Positions 45,703-55,777 of a stretch of 64,000 nt of DNA are shown here, piece after piece. Every line of letters begins with the position of its first letter. Positions within the stretch are counted from its first letter, which is position 1. The notes under the pieces are model-generated. The model made no database searches. It was not told the origin of the DNA and worked only from the letters and a program-made list of their open reading frames with translations. Made by a program: the position numbers and the translations under genes. Origin of the DNA: Acidimicrobiia bacterium (lineage in GTDB: Bacteria; Actinomycetota; Acidimicrobiia; IMCC26256; JAMXLJ01); assembly GCA_035651955.1 (NCBI GenBank), contig DASRES010000090.1, forward strand, positions 1 to 64,000. Reading direction: 5' to 3'.

Positions 45703-47472
45703 GTGAGACTGCGTCGCGGGCAGACGGCCGTCGACGACGACGCTCGCGCCGTCGCGCCCGAACCGTCGTCGTCCGCACCGGCCGCCGGTGCGCAACCGAC
45801 CCGCCGGCTCGGCGACCTGCTCGTCGAGCAGGAGCTCGTCTCGCAGGCGGAGCTCATGGAGGGCCTGCTCGAGCAGTCCGCCTCGGGCGGGCGGCTGGGC
45901 TCCGTGCTCGTCAAGCTGGGCATGCTCGACGAGCGCGACCTCGCGCGCGTGCTCTCCGAGCAGCAGGGCCTGCCCCTCGTCGACCTCCGTCAGGACGTTC
46001 CCGAGGCGTCCGCGCTCGAGCGGCTGCCCGAGAGCGTGGCCCGCAGCATGCACGCGATCCCGATCCGCGAGACACCCGACGGTCTGCTGATCGCGGTCGC
46101 GGACTCCGAGGAGCACGACGCGTACCGCGTCTTGTCGCAGGCCGTCGGCGGTCCCGTCGTGCTCGTGATCGCACCGCCGTCCGACATCGCGCGCGCGATC
46201 GACGGCTCGTACCGCGCGCTCGCCGGCGTCGACGAGCAGGTGCGCAGGTTCGAGGCGGTCGGTGGCGTGCGCGCGCGTACGGCCGGACCGCAGGTCGAGG
46301 TGGCCGACGACCACGCGCCCGTGGTGCAGGTCGTGAACCTCGTCATCACGCAGGCGCTGCGCGACCGTGCGTCGGACATCCACCTCGAGCCTCAGGGTGA
46401 CGTGGTGCGCGTCCGGTTCCGCATCGACGGCGCGCTGCACGAGGTCCAGGCGCTGCCCGCCGAGATGGGTCCCGCGGTCGTCAGCCGCATCAAGGTGCTC
46501 GCGGGCATGAACATCGTCGAGCGTCGCCGCGCCCAGGACGGTCAGCTCGAGATGACGATCGACGGTCGCGACCTCGACGTGCGTGTGTCGACCGTGCCGA
46601 CGATCCACGGCGAGAAGGCCGTGCTGCGCCTGCTCGACAAGAGCCGTTCGCTGTTCGAGCTCGACCAGCTCGGCATGCCGGACTCGACCCGTGCGACCTA
46701 CTCCGCGCTGACGCGTCACCCCTACGGGATGGTGATCGTCGCCGGCCCGACGGGCAGCGGCAAGACGACGACGCTGTACGCGACGCTCGCCCAGCTGAAC
46801 ACACCCGACCGCAACCTCACGACGATCGAGGACCCGGTCGAGTACGTGTTCCCGTCGATCAACCAGATCCAGATCAACGAGCAGGCGGGCGTGACGTTCG
46901 CCGACGGGCTCAAGTCGATCCTGCGCCAGGACCCGGACGTGATCCTCGTCGGCGAGATGCGCGACGTCGAGACGGCCCGCATCGCGGTGCAGTCCGCGCT
47001 CACCGGTCACTTCGTGCTGTCGTCGATCCACGCGACCGACGCCGCCTCCGCGTTGCACCGGTTCCTCGACATGGGGCTCGAGTCGTTCCTGATCGCGTCC
47101 TCGGTGCTCGGCATCGTCGCCCAGCGGCTCGTCCGCCGTACGTGCACGCACTGCCGGGTCCGCTACGAGCCGACGCCCGAGGAGCGCATGTTCTACGAGC
47201 ACGCGTCGAGCTCGTCCAAGAGCGAGTTCTGGCACGGGGCCGGGTGCAACTTCTGCTCGCACACCGGCTTCGAGGACCGCATCGGCGTGTTCGAGCTCCT
47301 GCGCTGCACGGACGAGATGCGCGACCTGATCGTGTCGAGCTCGTCGCACGACCGCATCCGCGAGCTCGCGGTCGAGCAGGGGATGGTGCCGATGCGCGAG
47401 GAAGCGCTGCGGCTCGTCGAGGAGGACGTCACCACGATCGCCGAGATCCTCCGCGGCGTCTACCTGATCTGA
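45703..47472 (+). CDS. pilB: Type IV pilus assembly ATPase (PilB/GspE-like) with MshEN domain
   Basis: 589 residues. The N-terminus has two successive MshEN-type segments, RRLGDLLVEQELVSQAELM and GRLGSVLVKLGMLDERDLA, the cyclic-di-GMP-binding motif class. Then the ATPase core: ASDIHLEP, Walker A GPTGSGKTT (348-356, Lys354), the Asp box EDPVEYV, ILVGEMRDVETA and His box IHATDAA. Two CxxC pairs (CTHC and CNFC) bind structural zinc. It powers pilin assembly on the inner membrane platform PilC, encoded 14 bp downstream. GTG 45703 is the start; an unusual Ala/Pro-rich 30-residue lead precedes MshEN. Confidence 0.95.
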   Translation: MRLRRGQTAVDDDARAVAPEPSSSAPAAGAQPTRRLGDLLVEQELVSQAELMEGLLEQSASGGRLGSVLVKLGMLDERDLARVLSEQQGLPLVDLRQDVPEASALERLPESVARSMHAIPIRETPDGLLIAVADSEEHDAYRVLSQAVGGPVVLVIAPPSDIARAIDGSYRALAGVDEQVRRFEAVGGVRARTAGPQVEVADDHAPVVQVVNLVITQALRDRASDIHLEPQGDVVRVRFRIDGALHEVQALPAEMGPAVVSRIKVLAGMNIVERRRAQDGQLEMTIDGRDLDVRVSTVPTIHGEKAVLRLLDKSRSLFELDQLGMPDSTRATYSALTRHPYGMVIVAGPTGSGKTTTLYATLAQLNTPDRNLTTIEDPVEYVFPSINQIQINEQAGVTFADGLKSILRQDPDVILVGEMRDVETARIAVQSALTGHFVLSSIHATDAASALHRFLDMGLESFLIASSVLGIVAQRLVRRTCTHCRVRYEPTPEERMFYEHASSSSKSEFWHGAGCNFCSHTGFEDRIGVFELLRCTDEMRDLIVSSSSHDRIRELAVEQGMVPMREEALRLVEEDVTTIAEILRGVYLI

Positions 47473-47486
47473 CGTCGGGAGCGCGC

Positions 47487-48692
47487 GTGCCGAAGTTCCG
47501 ATACGCAGCCGTCGACGGCGAGGGCAAGAAGGTCCGAGGCACCCTCGACGCGCCGAACGAGACCAGCGCGCGCCTGGCGCTGCTCGAGCGCGAGCTCGAG
47601 ATCGCGAAGCTCGACGAGCGGCGCAACCCGAACCAGATCGAGCTCACCACCCAGAAGGTGAAGCCCGAGCAGACGATGCTGTTCGCACGCCAGCTCGCGG
47701 CGTTCGTTCGCTCCGGCATCCCGATCATCCAGGCGATCGACCTCCTCGCGGCGGAGCAGAAGAAGCTGTTCGGCCGCGTCCTGCGTGACGTGTCCGACCG
47801 GCTGCGCCGCGGCGAGACGCTCTCCGACGCCGTCGCGGTCCACGCCGCGCGCTTCCCGCCCTACTTCGTGCCGATGCTGCGCTCGGCCGAGCTCACCGGG
47901 AACCTCGACTCCGTCCTCGACCGGCTGTCGGACTACATCGAGCGCGACCTCACGACCCGCCGAGCAGTGCGTGCCGCCCTCGTGTACCCGTCCGTCATCC
48001 TCGTGATGTCCATGGCGACGGTCGCGTTGCTCGTCGCGTTCGTGCTCCCGAAGTTCGAGCGGTTCTTCTCCGAGCTCGGCGCGAAGCTGCCGCTCTTCAC
48101 TCGCCTGCTGCTGTCGATCGCGCGGTTCTTCGAGTCGTGGTGGGCCGTGATCCTCGGGAGCGTCGCGGCCGTCGTCGTGCTGACCGCGCTCGTCGTGCGA
48201 ACGAAGCGAGGACGGTACGCGCGCGACGCGCTGCTCCTGAAGCTGCCGGTCGTCGGGACGGTCGCGCGATACGTCGCCGTCGAGCGGTTCTGCCGCGTGC
48301 TGTCGGCGATGATCGCGTCCGGCGTGTCGGTCGCGGCCGCGATGAACGCGGCCGCCGACGGCGCGCACAACCGGGTCTTCCGTCGCGCGTTGTACGCGGC
48401 ACGCGACGAGATGCTCGAGGGGAACGGGATCGCGCGGCCCGTCGTCGACACCGGCCTGTTCCCGGACGCCGCCGGCCAGATGCTGCTCGTCGGCGAGACC
48501 ACCGGGACGATGGACGCGCAGCTGCGCACGGCCGCGGACTACTACGAGCAGGAGGTGCTGCACCGGGTGAAGCGCCTCACGACGCTGTTCGAGCCCGCGG
48601 TCATCGTGCTGATGGGCGGCATCGTCGGGTTCGTCGCGATCGCGCTCGTGCAGGCGATGTACGGCGCGTTCCAGTCCGGGACGCTCCACTAG
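47487..48692 (+). CDS. pilC: Type IV pilus / type II secretion platform protein PilC (GspF)
   Basis: 401 residues, inner membrane platform. Two GspF domains: the first with LFARQLAAFVRSGIPIIQAI, the second with FCRVLSAMIASGVSVAAAM. Helices at ATVALLVAFVLPKF, WAVILGSVAAVVVLTALVV and PAVIVLMGGIVGFVAIALV span the membrane. GTG 47487 lies behind GGGAG. Next to the ATPase and pilins, it makes this a working pilus assembly set. There is no PilT, secretin or prepilin peptidase in the window. Confidence 0.95.
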   Translation: MPKFRYAAVDGEGKKVRGTLDAPNETSARLALLERELEIAKLDERRNPNQIELTTQKVKPEQTMLFARQLAAFVRSGIPIIQAIDLLAAEQKKLFGRVLRDVSDRLRRGETLSDAVAVHAARFPPYFVPMLRSAELTGNLDSVLDRLSDYIERDLTTRRAVRAALVYPSVILVMSMATVALLVAFVLPKFERFFSELGAKLPLFTRLLLSIARFFESWWAVILGSVAAVVVLTALVVRTKRGRYARDALLLKLPVVGTVARYVAVERFCRVLSAMIASGVSVAAAMNAAADGAHNRVFRRALYAARDEMLEGNGIARPVVDTGLFPDAAGQMLLVGETTGTMDAQLRTAADYYEQEVLHRVKRLTTLFEPAVIVLMGGIVGFVAIALVQAMYGAFQSGTLH

Positions 48693-48694
48693 CG

Positions 48695-49114
48695 ATGGCC
48701 CGCGGGCACCGCGGCGAGCGCGGCGAGACGCTGGTCGAGATCCTCGTCACGATCGCGGTCGTCGGGATCACGTTGACGGGCATCCTGGGCGGGATCGCGC
48801 TCGCGGTGCGGTCGTCGGGCGAGCAGCAGGGCCGCGCGACCGCCGAGACCGTCCTGCGCGACGAGGCCGAGGCCGTGCTGAGCCGCACGGTCACGTACGT
48901 CCCGTGCGCCACGACCTCGAGCTACCGGCCGTCGTACACCCCGCCGTCGGGATGGCAGGCGTCGATCACCGCGGTGCAGTACTGGGACGGCAAGACCCCC
49001 GCAGGCTGGCTCGGCACGTGCCCGAGTCCCGACAACGGGCTGCAACGGCTCACGCTCAGCGCCACCGACGGCCACGTGACGGAGACCGTCGACGTCCTCA
49101 AGCGCGTGTCATGA
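48695..49114 (+). CDS. Minor pilin with type IV prepilin signal
   Basis: 139 residues. GERGETLVEILVTIAVVGIT is the prepilin signal: cleavage after Gly10, then Glu at +1 in place of the usual Phe, with the conserved Glu at +5 of the mature chain. A hydrophobic helix and a small extracellular domain with two cysteines (VPCATT, GTCPSP) follow. ATG is 2 bp after pilC. The last four bases overlap the next pilin. Confidence 0.87.
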   Translation: MARGHRGERGETLVEILVTIAVVGITLTGILGGIALAVRSSGEQQGRATAETVLRDEAEAVLSRTVTYVPCATTSSYRPSYTPPSGWQASITAVQYWDGKTPAGWLGTCPSPDNGLQRLTLSATDGHVTETVDVLKRVS

Positions 49115-49701
49115 GCGACTTGTTCGCGCACGCGGGATGCAAGCGCCTGTTGGCGCAGGAGCGGCGAGCGCGACCAATGAACACGAGCGCGACGATCGAA
49201 CACGGTTTCACGTTGGTCGAGTTGCTCGTCGCGATCGCGGTGCTCGGGTTCGTCATGTTCCCGCTCGGGGTCGCGATCTCGACCGGCGTGCACACGACGG
49301 TCGCCGCGTCGCAGCGCTTCACCGACGCGCACGGCACCCAGATCGCGGCGACGTACTTCGCCGAGGACGTCGCGAGCGCGGCGACGGTCACGGCGAACGA
49401 CTCGTCGCCGTGCGGCGGTGGCGGGCCGTCCGTCGTGACGTTCCGCTGGAGCGACGACGTCTCGCCGTCGTCGGCCGCCTCCTACGTCGTCCGCACCGTC
49501 TCGGGTGACCGCACGCTCGTCCGCACGCTGTGTCGGGGCGGGCCGCCCGTCGAGACCGCGACGATCGTGACCGGTCTCGCGGCGGCGAACCCCTCGGTCG
49601 TGTGCACGCCGTCGTGCAACGCGCCTTCGTCGGTCACGCTGACGGTGACGCAGACGAGCGGCAACACGTTCCGCCTGCTCGGCACGCGGCGGTCGGCATG
49701 A
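49111..49701 (+). CDS. Minor pilin (PilW/GspJ-like) with type IV prepilin signal
   Basis: 196 residues with the ATG overlapping the previous stop; an ATG at 49177 would give the short leader MNTSATIEHG before the classical FTLVELLVAIAVLGFV. The body has several Cys (SSPCGGG, TLCRGG, VCTPSCNAP) that could form disulfides. It probably sits at the pilus tip complex. Which start is used changes only the leader length. Confidence 0.86.
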   Translation: MSDLFAHAGCKRLLAQERRARPMNTSATIEHGFTLVELLVAIAVLGFVMFPLGVAISTGVHTTVAASQRFTDAHGTQIAATYFAEDVASAATVTANDSSPCGGGGPSVVTFRWSDDVSPSSAASYVVRTVSGDRTLVRTLCRGGPPVETATIVTGLAAANPSVVCTPSCNAPSSVTLTVTQTSGNTFRLLGTRRSA

Positions 49702-51827
49702 CCCGGCCCGCTCGCGGCGAGGCCGGTGCGAGCCTGATGTTCGCGCTCGTGCTCGTGTCGTTCGTCGGCGTGCTCGGCACGATCGTGCTGGGCTACGGCT
49801 CGATCGGGTTGCGCAGCACCGGGTCGGTGCGTGCGGAGCGCGCCGCGTCCTACGCGGCGGATGGCGCGGTGCAGGGCGCGATCCAGTACGTCCGGACGCG
49901 CGCGACCGCGGGGCGCGATCCCGCGATCGGCGGCACGTGCCCGACGTTCAGCGTCCCCGACGTCGACGCGACGCCCGTCACCGTCACGTGCACGGGCCAG
50001 GCCGGTAGCGGTGTCGTCACACCGGGCGTGAACGCGCCGCGCGACGCGATCCTGACGCTCGGGACGTCCGCGTCCGACGGCGTCACCGTCGTCGGGGGAG
50101 GGACGCTCCACGTCGCCGGAGCGGTGTTCTCCAGCAACACGATCTCGGTCCCGGGGAAGCTCGACGACACCGGCAACGTCGTGAAGGCGCGGGGCGCCTG
50201 CACCGGGACGATCAGCGCGACGAGCGTGCAGTGCAACCTCGGGCCGACGAACGACCCGGCCGGCACGGACCCCGCGTACGCGTCCCCGCTGAAGACATTG
50301 CCGACGTACCGCGCCGTCCCGGCGTGCCCCGGCCCGAACAGCACGGTGTCGTTCTCGCCCGGCTTCTACGACGACGCCGCCGGGCTGTCGTCGCTCATGA
50401 GCGGCGGGTGCCCGGGGCTGCTCGCGTGGTTCCAGCCCGGCACGTACTACTTCGACTTCGATCTCGACCCGACGCACCCGGCCGTGTGGTCGGTCGACGA
50501 CCCCAGCGTGAACGTGGTCGGGGGCACACCGAACGGCTGGGCGCCGACCGGGCGTCCGGCCGTCCCGAACCCGGGCGGGTGCAAGACGGAGACGGATCCG
50601 GCGCCGAACGCCGGCGTGACGTTCGTGTTCGGCGGCGGGAGCCGCTTCGCCGTCGGCGGCGGGAAGGTCGAGCTCTGCGCGACGCCGAGCCGCACCGCGC
50701 AACAGCTCGCGATCTACGGGCTGCAGACGGGATCCACGCCCGCGCAGACGATCACGGCCGCGCGCGCCGCGACCGTCACGCAGGTCGCGCAGACGACCGC
50801 GTACACGTCACCGGGCAACGCGAAGGCGATCACGAACACACCGAGCAACGCGACCGCCGTCCTCGCGGCGGCTGCACCGGGCGCGGTCGACCCGACCGGT
50901 GCGCCGCCGAGCGTCGCGGCGCTCGACCTCGGCGGCTACGCGATGCCGGTGCTGCCCGGAGGCGCGGCCTCGCTGCAGGTGACGTTGCGCGTCGCGCACG
51001 CGGAGACGCCCGGCCCGGGCGCGATGGTCGCCGGCCGGCCCGGTCGCATCGCGTGGCCGGTCGGCGTGCCGATCCCTGCGCCGCCCAACCCGGTCCCCGC
51101 GCCGCCCGCGAACGAGCCGGCGGGCGTCTGGGTGCCTGTGACCGCCCCGCCGGCGGTCTCGCCCGACCCCACGCCCGGCGGCGGCACGATCACCGCCGCG
51201 CCCGGGTCGGGCACCGTGCCCGCGCCCGCCGGCACCGTCGCGCTCACCGCGACCGTCACGCCGGGCGACGGGTCGCCGGCGTGCACGGTGTTGATCCCCG
51301 CGTCGCAGACGTCGCAGGTGGCCGAGGGTGACGTCACGCCGTGCGTCGACACGCCGGCGAAGCGCAGCGGCCTTACGGTCCGGTTCGCGGCGTCGGCCGT
51401 CGCGAACGTCCCCGTCACCGAGAAGCTCGACGGCGTCGAGCTCGCGTTCCGCTACACACCTCCGGCCCTCCGCGCGCAGGCGGGATGCGTGACCGTGGGC
51501 GGGCCGGGCGGGTGCGCGTTCCTCACCGACACGGGCGGTTCGCCGCTCGCGATCCAGGGGACCGTCTACGCGCCGCGGGCGTCGCTCGACCTCGACCTCG
51601 CGCGCACGGCGCACGTCGTGCTCGGTCGCGGCGTCGTGAGCCGGGCGTTCGTCGTGCGCAACCCGTCCGCGGATCCGAACGGCACCGTCCGGCTGCTCGG
51701 GACCCGGCAGGTCGCGTTCGTGGCCACGGTGAGTGGGCACCGGCGGATCCGCGCGCTCGTCTCGTTCCTGGACACCCCGGTCGCCGGGCAGACAGTCACC
51801 GTCGACGACTGGAGCGCGGCCCGGTGA
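49698..51827 (+). CDS. Large PilX-like pilus-associated surface protein
   Basis: 709 residues. The N-terminus ARGEAGASLMFALVLVSFVG resembles PilX/GspK-type pilus proteins, with a single hydrophobic helix and no FTLxE box. The large outer part is rich in Gly, Thr and Pro. The central stretch VPIPAPPNPVPAPPANEPAG is a proline-rich linker between two domains. Cysteines are present in pairs (GTCPTF, GGCPGLL, GGCKTE). It is the longest secreted product of the operon and the best candidate for an adhesin or tip protein, but that is inferred. Confidence 0.75.
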   Translation: MTRPARGEAGASLMFALVLVSFVGVLGTIVLGYGSIGLRSTGSVRAERAASYAADGAVQGAIQYVRTRATAGRDPAIGGTCPTFSVPDVDATPVTVTCTGQAGSGVVTPGVNAPRDAILTLGTSASDGVTVVGGGTLHVAGAVFSSNTISVPGKLDDTGNVVKARGACTGTISATSVQCNLGPTNDPAGTDPAYASPLKTLPTYRAVPACPGPNSTVSFSPGFYDDAAGLSSLMSGGCPGLLAWFQPGTYYFDFDLDPTHPAVWSVDDPSVNVVGGTPNGWAPTGRPAVPNPGGCKTETDPAPNAGVTFVFGGGSRFAVGGGKVELCATPSRTAQQLAIYGLQTGSTPAQTITAARAATVTQVAQTTAYTSPGNAKAITNTPSNATAVLAAAAPGAVDPTGAPPSVAALDLGGYAMPVLPGGAASLQVTLRVAHAETPGPGAMVAGRPGRIAWPVGVPIPAPPNPVPAPPANEPAGVWVPVTAPPAVSPDPTPGGGTITAAPGSGTVPAPAGTVALTATVTPGDGSPACTVLIPASQTSQVAEGDVTPCVDTPAKRSGLTVRFAASAVANVPVTEKLDGVELAFRYTPPALRAQAGCVTVGGPGGCAFLTDTGGSPLAIQGTVYAPRASLDLDLARTAHVVLGRGVVSRAFVVRNPSADPNGTVRLLGTRQVAFVATVSGHRRIRALVSFLDTPVAGQTVTVDDWSAAR

Positions 51828-51877
51828 ATCGCCGCATTCCCCCTCAAGCCGCCGCCTCAGCGGCCGAGAGAGAGAGC

Positions 51878-52225
51878 ATGTTGACTGCGCGCAACCGCCG
51901 GAGCGAGCACGGCTTCACGCTGACCGAGCTCCTCATCGTCATCGTCGTCATGGGGATCCTCGCCGGCGTCGTCGTCTTCGCGATGTCCGGGGTGACGAAC
52001 CACGCCAAGTCCACCTCCTGCACGACCGAGAAGCAGACGATCCAGACCGCCGAGGACGCGTACTTCGCGAACCCGACGAACAACAGCAAGTACGGGAGCG
52101 TGAACGCGCTCGTGACGGGCGGCTACCTCAAGGCGACGCCGAAGAGCTACACGGTGACGCTCGGTGCGGGCAGCACGAGCTACACGGTCACGGCGATCGC
52201 CAACAACGCCAACGGCTGCACGTGA
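51878..52225 (+). CDS. Probable major pilin (GspG/PilA-like)
   Basis: 115 residues. MLTARNRRSEHG is the leader and FTLTELLIVIVVMGILAGVV the mature N-terminal helix, with Glu5. The small head has the CTTEKQTIQTAEDAYFANPT pattern of GspG-type and Gram-positive pilins, and two cysteines (TSC, NGC) at the ends that could pair. ATG 51878 follows GAGAGAGAG; a GTG at 51824 overlapping the previous gene is less likely. It is the last gene before the terminator. Confidence 0.9.
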   Translation: MLTARNRRSEHGFTLTELLIVIVVMGILAGVVVFAMSGVTNHAKSTSCTTEKQTIQTAEDAYFANPTNNSKYGSVNALVTGGYLKATPKSYTVTLGAGSTSYTVTAIANNANGCT

Positions 52226-52263
52226 TCGCGGCGAGCGGCGCCGCCGCTCCGTCCACCGGTGAC

Positions 52264-52294
52264 GAGGGCCCCGACCGGTTCGGTCGGGGCCCTC
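52264..52294 (+). terminator. Strong intrinsic terminator of the pilus operon
   Basis: GAGGGCCCCGACC pairs with GGTCGGGGCCCTC in a 13-bp perfect stem around GGTTC, followed by TTGTA. It lies 38 bp after the pilin stop and ends the operon. It overlaps the extended frame of the next gene, which argues for a start at 52310 there. Confidence 0.9.
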
Positions 52295-52309
52295 TTGTAC
52301 TCTCGCTCC

Positions 52310-52996
52310 ATGCTGGCGCGGGGTGGTTCGCAACGGATCCCGCGCCCGGCGCACGCCCGTCCCGGCGGTCCGCCGCCGTGGGCCGCGCTCCCGCCCGACG
52401 CGCGCGGCTTCACGGTCGCCGAGATCCGTGACGCGTGCCGCGCGCTGCCACCGCCGCAACGTCTGACGGCCGTCGCCCCGAGCCGTCCGGCCGCGGTGCT
52501 GATGCCGTTCTTCGACGAGGACGGCGAGGCGCGCGTCATCCTGACGAAGCGGCCGGAGACGATGCCGTCGCACCAGGGCGAGATCGCGTTCCCCGGTGGC
52601 AAGCACCAGCCGGACGTCGACGAGTCGCTGCTGCACGCCGCGCTGCGCGAGGCGCAGGAGGAGATCGGCCTCGAGCGCTCGACGGTCGAGGTCGCCGCGG
52701 AGCTCGACTCGCTCGGGACCGTCGCGTCGCGCTTCACGATCACGCCGTTCGTCGGCCTGCTCGACGGCCGTCCCGCGCTCCGCCGCAACCCGTACGAGGT
52801 CGTGTCGGTGTTCGACGTGCCGGTCGCGGAGCTCCTCGATCCCGACGCGTATCGCGAGGAGCGGTGGGACCTGGACGGGGACGAGCAGCCGGGCCGCGTC
52901 ATCCAGTTCTTCCTGCTCCCGGGCGAGACCGTCTGGGGCGCGACGGCGCGGATCCTCGCCCGCTTCCTCGCACATCTCAGCGCGCCGCGTCTGTGA
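52310..52996 (+). CDS. Nudix CoA pyrophosphatase-like hydrolase
   Basis: 228 residues. VILTKRPETMPSHQGEIAFP with the Nudix box GGKHQPDVDESL...REAQEEIGL is the CoA pyrophosphatase (NudL) signature; it would cut CoA to phosphopantetheine and 3',5'-ADP. ATG 52310 is chosen because the longer frame would run into the terminator. The hexamer TACTCT (52298-52303) lies only 6 bp before the ATG, so a leaderless transcript is possible. Confidence 0.88.
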   Translation: MLARGGSQRIPRPAHARPGGPPPWAALPPDARGFTVAEIRDACRALPPPQRLTAVAPSRPAAVLMPFFDEDGEARVILTKRPETMPSHQGEIAFPGGKHQPDVDESLLHAALREAQEEIGLERSTVEVAAELDSLGTVASRFTITPFVGLLDGRPALRRNPYEVVSVFDVPVAELLDPDAYREERWDLDGDEQPGRVIQFFLLPGETVWGATARILARFLAHLSAPRL

Positions 52997-53072
52997 CCGT
53001 CGGGACACCGGGTCCCGTGGGCCCGAGCGTTACGATTGTCCCTTCCCCACTGGGCGGTGACGGGAGTCGCAG

Positions 53073-54235
53073 GTGGAAGTCGAGATCGGGATCGGCAAGT
53101 CCGGACGACGGGCCTACGGATTCGACGACCTGGCCATCGTGCCGAGCCGGCGGACCCGCGATCCCGAGGACATCGACATCTCCTGGGAGCTCGACGCGTT
53201 CAAGTTCGAGCTGCCGCTGATCGCCTCCGCGATGGACGGCGTCGTCTCGCCCCGCACCGCGATCGAGACGGGCCGGCTGGGCGGTCTCGCGTGCCTCAAC
53301 CTCGAGGGTCTCTGGACGCGCTACGAGGACCCCGACGCCGTCTTCGAGGAGATCGCGTCGCTGCCCGCGGACAAGGCGACGCGCCGGATGCAGGAGATCT
53401 ACGCGGAGCCGATCAAGGAGGAGCTGATCGGCCGGCGCATCCGCGAGATCAAGGACGCCGGTGTGACGACGTGCGCGTCGCTCACCCCGCAGCGCGTCGA
53501 GGAGTACGCGAAGCACGTCCTCGAGGCGGAGCTCGACATCCTCGTCATCCAGGGCACGGTCGTCTCCGCCGAGCACGTCTCGAAGGACCCGTCCCGCCAG
53601 CCGCTCAACCTCAAGAAGTTCATCCGCGAGTTCGAGGTCCCCGTCATCGTCGGCGGATGCGCGTCGTACTCGACCGCGCTGCACCTCATGCGGACGGGCG
53701 CGGTCGGCATCCTCGTCGGGGTCGGCCCGGGTCACGCGTGCACGAGCCGTGGCGTGCTCGGCATCGGCGTCCCGCAGGCGACCGCGATCGCCGACGCCGC
53801 CGGCGCGCGCATCCGTCACCTCGACGAGACCGGCGTGTACGTGCACGTCATCGCGGACGGCGGGATGCGCACCGGTGGCGACGTCGCCAAGGCGATCGCG
53901 TGCGGCGCCGACGCCGTGATGATCGGGTCCCCGCTGGCGAGCGCGTTCGAGGCGCCCGGCCGCGGCTACCACTGGGGCATGGCGACGTTCCACCCGACGC
54001 TGCCGCGCGGCGCGCGCGTCAACGCGGGCCAGAAGGCGACGCTCGAGGAGATCCTCGTCGGGCCCGCCCACGAGAACGACGGCACGCTCAACCTGTTCGG
54101 CGCGCTGCGCACGTCGATGGCGACGACGGGCTACGAGACGCTCAAGGAGTTCCAGAAGGCCGAGGTGATGGTCGCGCCCGCGCTGCAGACCGAGGGCAAG
54201 GCCCTCCAACGCAGCCAGGGCATCGGCATGGGCAG

Positions 54236-54239
<4 letters not shown>
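53073..54239 (+). CDS. guaB3: IMP dehydrogenase family protein GuaB3
   Basis: 388 residues without the CBS domains of GuaB1/GuaB2, the GuaB3 type. [12 protein letters not shown] opens it, [14 protein letters not shown] binds substrate, and the catalytic loop [10 protein letters not shown] places Cys223 at the position of the IMPDH nucleophile. [20 protein letters not shown] and [18 protein letters not shown] end the barrel. GTG 53073 follows GGGAG. It overlaps guaA by four bases, so a purine role is supported. Whether it oxidises IMP was debated for this family. Confidence 0.93.

Positions 54240-55777
<1,538 letters not shown>

Noticed and set aside
44970-45923. Upstream extension of the kinase gene
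   Set aside because: The extension has no similarity to sensor kinases, runs through the cupredoxin gene and into pilB. The ATGA overlap at 44966-44969 defines the start.
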